From Chthoniobacterales bacterium (lineage in GTDB: Bacteria; Verrucomicrobiota; Verrucomicrobiia; Chthoniobacterales; JACTMZ01), in contig JAFMJK010000097.1 in assembly GCA_017853515.1 (NCBI GenBank), positions 1-7,875 of the forward strand: a DNA stretch of 7,875 nt, given 5' to 3'. A program made the translations under genes and the position numbers. Shown piece by piece: positions 5,772 through 7,875 of this stretch. The notes beneath the pieces were generated by a model, which was given only the letters and a program-made list of their open reading frames with translations, ran no database searches and was not told the DNA's origin. Position 1 is the stretch's first letter; each line of letters begins with the position of its first letter.

Positions 5772-7670
5772 CTAATACTTGGCCGCGGCGAATTTTTCGA
5801 GAAGCGAGACGACGCGGCGGCGTTCATCGTCCGGAAGGGACCCGATCGCAGCCCCACCCCCGTATTTGAGCTCGTCGCGGCGGGCGAGAACCGACTGAAG
5901 CTCGCGACGTTCCATCGGATCGGAAACGCGCTGCTGCAGAGCCGCCGCGGGATCCGGCACAGTTCCGGCATTGCCATTGAGGAGCTCCAGTCGCGCCTGC
6001 ACGAAATGGGCGGCCGCATTGTAGAACTCGGTTTTGTCCGCCGCTTTGTGCAGCGCCGACTTGGCCTGACGCAGCGCCCATTCGAGCTCGGTGATGCGGG
6101 CCATCTTCAAACGGCGACGCCACAGCCAGAGAAGAACGGGAAGGACGACGATGGCGAGAGCCAGCAGAACCAGATTGAGCGCACGGAACCAGCGAGCATG
6201 GATCACGGGGAGAAACCCGCGGCCATGGGATGAGGCCAGCGCCACCGCAGGCGGGGCAATATCGTCGACCGGCGCTTGGGCCGCGGCGCCGCTGCCCGGA
6301 GCGGCATTGGCCACGGGCGGCAAAGCGTCTCCTTCAGGCTCTCCGCCATCGCGACCGGCGGCGTCGACCGACTGCGGTTCCGCCTTGAGCGTGACATATT
6401 CTTTTTTGCGCGGATCGAAATAGGAAAATTCCGCACCGGGGGTCTGCGTCTGGTTGCTCCGCGCCACCATTTTGAAATCGAAAGTTTTCGTTCCCGCCGA
6501 TCCCACGGCATCGTCTTTGTCGAATTTTTCCTTCGGAGCGTAGGTGCGCCATTCCTCGGCGTCCTTCAGGATCGGCGGCGACATCGCGTCGAAATTGCCG
6601 CGGCCGGACACCGCAAGGCTGAGCGTCACGGGTTCGCCGGGGCCGGCCGCGTTGGGATCGGCCGCTGCCTCGAGCGTGAATTGACCCACGGCTCCGCTGA
6701 AATCCGCCGGGCGCCCCTCCTTCGGCAAGGCCAGCACTTTGAGAGTACGGCCGCGCGTGCTCACTTCGACCGGTTCGGCGCGGCCCATGCCCGGCACGGG
6801 CATGTTGCGGAAGAATTGGTCGAAGAACGCATCGAAGCCGGGAGGCACGGCGGACACCATCATGCGGCCTGCCATTGTCACCGGCGGAATCTCGATCTCG
6901 CCCGTCTTCACCGCAGTGATCGCGCTGCGGAAGGTAATGACGCGGTAAGGAAGGTTCCCGACCATTTGCTCGTTTTGCTGCGGTTCTCCGAGCGGCACGG
7001 CGGTGAAACCGTCCCCCGAAAAGGTCGGATGCTGGATATCGCTGAGCGGAACATCCCCGCGGAAGTAAAAACGGATATCCACCGGCACTACCTCACCGAC
7101 GTAGACCGGCTTGGAGGTCATGAGCAACTCGGCGAAATAGGGTTCGCCCTCGCGGTCGGGAGGGCCGGTCGGACGCCCGCCCGGCGGGGGCAAGGGCTGC
7201 ACCGGTTGCGGCAAAATTCCCGGCGGAACTTGCGGCACGGCCTGCGGAGGCGGCAACGCGCCGCCCGCACCGAAAACCTTCAGCTTCGCCGGTTTGGTAC
7301 GGACGGTCTTGCCACCGACGCGCACCTCGAATCCGGGGATGGTGAATTGTCCGGGTTGCAAAGGTGTGACGGCATAAGTGTATTCGAAAACGGATTCCGA
7401 GCGGTTTTGCCCGCCACCGCCGCCGCCGAAGCTGAAGGAAAAGTTGTTTTGCCGCGAAGCTCCCTGGAAGCGGATCTGCAGGCCGTTGACCATGATGGTC
7501 GGATCCGGCATGTCTTCGGGCTGATCGGTATTGACGAAGCGGTAGAGTAGAACGACCGGTTGGCCGACCTCGGTTTCGTTGCGGCTCAGGACCGTGAGAA
7601 CCTCGGCGCGCGCGGACGCGCCTGCGAGAAGCAGCGCGGCGAGAAAAAGCCGGACAAAACGGAGATTCAT
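5772..7670 (-). CDS. batD: BatD-like oxygen-tolerance / aerotolerance protein
   Basis: 632 aa from the chosen ATG. The N-terminus MNLRFVRLFLAALLLAGASARA is a clean signal peptide, so this ATG (7668-7670) was preferred over in-frame upstream starts (TTG 7709, ATG 7703, ATG 7682) that add up to 13 polar residues and overlap the upstream gene or its stop. The ectodomain shows the BatD pattern of repeated beta-sandwich segments. These include 'NETEVGQPVVLLYRFVNTD', a Gly-rich loop (about 81-87), 'YAVTPLQPGQFTIPGFEVRVGGK', a strongly Pro-rich linker (about 139-172), 'FAELLMTSKPVYVGEVVPVD', 'KTGEIEIPPVTMAGR' and 'PNAAGPGEPVTLSLAVSGRGN'. A single membrane helix at about 497-517 is followed by 'LWRRRLK' and a roughly 115-residue cytoplasmic helical tail. 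BatD is the large membrane-anchored component of the Bat operon; its activity is unknown. AGGA directly abuts the ATG, which is too close for a standard Shine-Dalgarno. Coupling to batC, which ends 13 bp upstream, is likely. Confidence 0.87.
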   Translation of the reverse strand: MNLRFVRLFLAALLLAGASARAEVLTVLSRNETEVGQPVVLLYRFVNTDQPEDMPDPTIMVNGLQIRFQGASRQNNFSFSFGGGGGGQNRSESVFEYTYAVTPLQPGQFTIPGFEVRVGGKTVRTKPAKLKVFGAGGALPPPQAVPQVPPGILPQPVQPLPPPGGRPTGPPDREGEPYFAELLMTSKPVYVGEVVPVDIRFYFRGDVPLSDIQHPTFSGDGFTAVPLGEPQQNEQMVGNLPYRVITFRSAITAVKTGEIEIPPVTMAGRMMVSAVPPGFDAFFDQFFRNMPVPGMGRAEPVEVSTRGRTLKVLALPKEGRPADFSGAVGQFTLEAAADPNAAGPGEPVTLSLAVSGRGNFDAMSPPILKDAEEWRTYAPKEKFDKDDAVGSAGTKTFDFKMVARSNQTQTPGAEFSYFDPRKKEYVTLKAEPQSVDAAGRDGGEPEGDALPPVANAAPGSGAAAQAPVDDIAPPAVALASSHGRGFLPVIHARWFRALNLVLLALAIVVLPVLLWLWRRRLKMARITELEWALRQAKSALHKAADKTEFYNAAAHFVQARLELLNGNAGTVPDPAAALQQRVSDPMERRELQSVLARRDELKYGGGAAIGSLPDDERRRVVSLLEKFAAAKY

Positions 7671-7674
7671 TCCT

Positions 7675-7684
7675 GCATGCATGC
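7675..7684. repeat. 10-bp perfect palindrome in the batC-batD junction
   Basis: GCATGCATGC reads the same on both strands and spans from the last base of the batC stop codon to a few bases upstream of the batD start. It contains alternative in-frame ATGs for batD. It may be coincidental, and no protein-binding role is implied by the sequence. Confidence 0.4.
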
Positions 7685-7861
7685 TACCAGTCTTTTGAGA
7701 CATCCTCAAAGACCTGACGTTCGAGAAGATCGACCTTGTCCTCCTCGTTCTCCATGGCGCGGAGAAGCGCCCGGGCTTGGCCTTCGCTCATTTTGCCGTC
7801 CTTCTCTTCCTCGACCGCAGCGGCGGCTTGAGACTGGCCGTTTTGCTGTTCACCGCCCTCG
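7684..7861 (-). CDS. batC: BatC-like protein, C-terminal fragment (N-terminus off the right edge)
   Basis: A minus-strand frame enters from the right edge and stops at TAG (7684-7686), giving 58 genuine codons. The segment is low-complexity Gln/Ala/Glu ('GEQQNGQSQAAAAVEEEKD'), then 'MSEGQARALLRAMENEEDKV', then a C-terminus ending 'VSKDW'. An 'S..QA..LL.A...EE' helix and a terminal K-D-W are the recurring end of BatC, the TPR protein that precedes BatD in Bat operons. The TPR region itself is not in the window, so the call rests on this short tail plus synteny. The frame stays open through 7862-7875, but those bases are sequencing adapter and their codons (RSSD) should not be counted. The stop is 13 bp upstream of batD. 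Confidence 0.72.
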
Positions 7862-7875
7862 AGATCGGAAGAGCG
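7862..7875 (+). other. Illumina TruSeq adapter remnant at the contig end (non-genomic)
   Basis: The last 14 bases, AGATCGGAAGAGCG, are identical to the start of the TruSeq read-2 adapter. On the other strand they read CGCTCTTCCGATCT, the 3' end of the read-1 sequencing primer site. An exact 14-base match placed flush at the end of the sequence is very unlikely by chance and indicates untrimmed adapter read-through in the assembly. Genomic sequence probably ends at about 7861. Confidence 0.95.

Noticed and set aside
6276..7550. A 424-codon plus-strand open frame opposite batD
   Set aside because: Its translation is Arg/His/Gly-rich with no domain, while the minus strand gives a signal peptide, beta-sandwich segments and a TM helix typical of BatD.

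Overview
This is a GC-rich bacterial window with densely packed genes: seven protein-coding genes, two of them cut by the window edges, and almost no non-coding DNA. No rRNA, tRNA, CRISPR array or insertion sequence was seen. The lineage can only be inferred. A DUF3108 envelope protein, a Bat (aerotolerance-type) operon, a RyR/TRAFs-binding cyclase and a TIR-Sel1 protein together fit Verrucomicrobiota or a related PVC-group or environmental bacterium better than a proteobacterium. There is no rRNA or marker gene to confirm this.

Layout. (1) Minus strand, 1-728: a secreted DUF3108-family protein that runs off the left edge. (2) Plus strand, 769-5000: three co-directional genes that form a likely operon. 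They are a 683-aa RyR / TRAFs-binding-like helical / class III nucleotide cyclase fusion, a 528-aa TIR / transmembrane / Sel1-repeat protein 22 bp downstream, and a 177-aa lipoprotein-like glycine-zipper protein 37 bp further on. (3) Minus strand, 5020 to the right edge and converging on the first cluster: batE, batD and the C-terminal end of batC, in transcription order batC-batD-batE. These genes are separated by 13 and 5 bp.

The part worth most attention is the middle cluster. The cyclase keeps every catalytic residue expected of an active class III enzyme and carries two putative sensing or scaffolding modules in front of it. It is paired with a membrane-anchored TIR protein whose Sel1 repeats are predicted to lie on the far side of the membrane. 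This looks like a nucleotide-signalling or conflict (immunity-like) module. It resembles Pycsar in combining a cyclase with a TIR protein, but no cyclic-nucleotide-binding domain is visible, so the wiring would have to differ. Function, nucleotide product and any role in phage defence are inference.

The last 14 bases of the window (7862-7875) match the start of an Illumina TruSeq adapter exactly and are almost certainly not genomic. The right edge is therefore an assembly or contig end, which explains why batC is cut.
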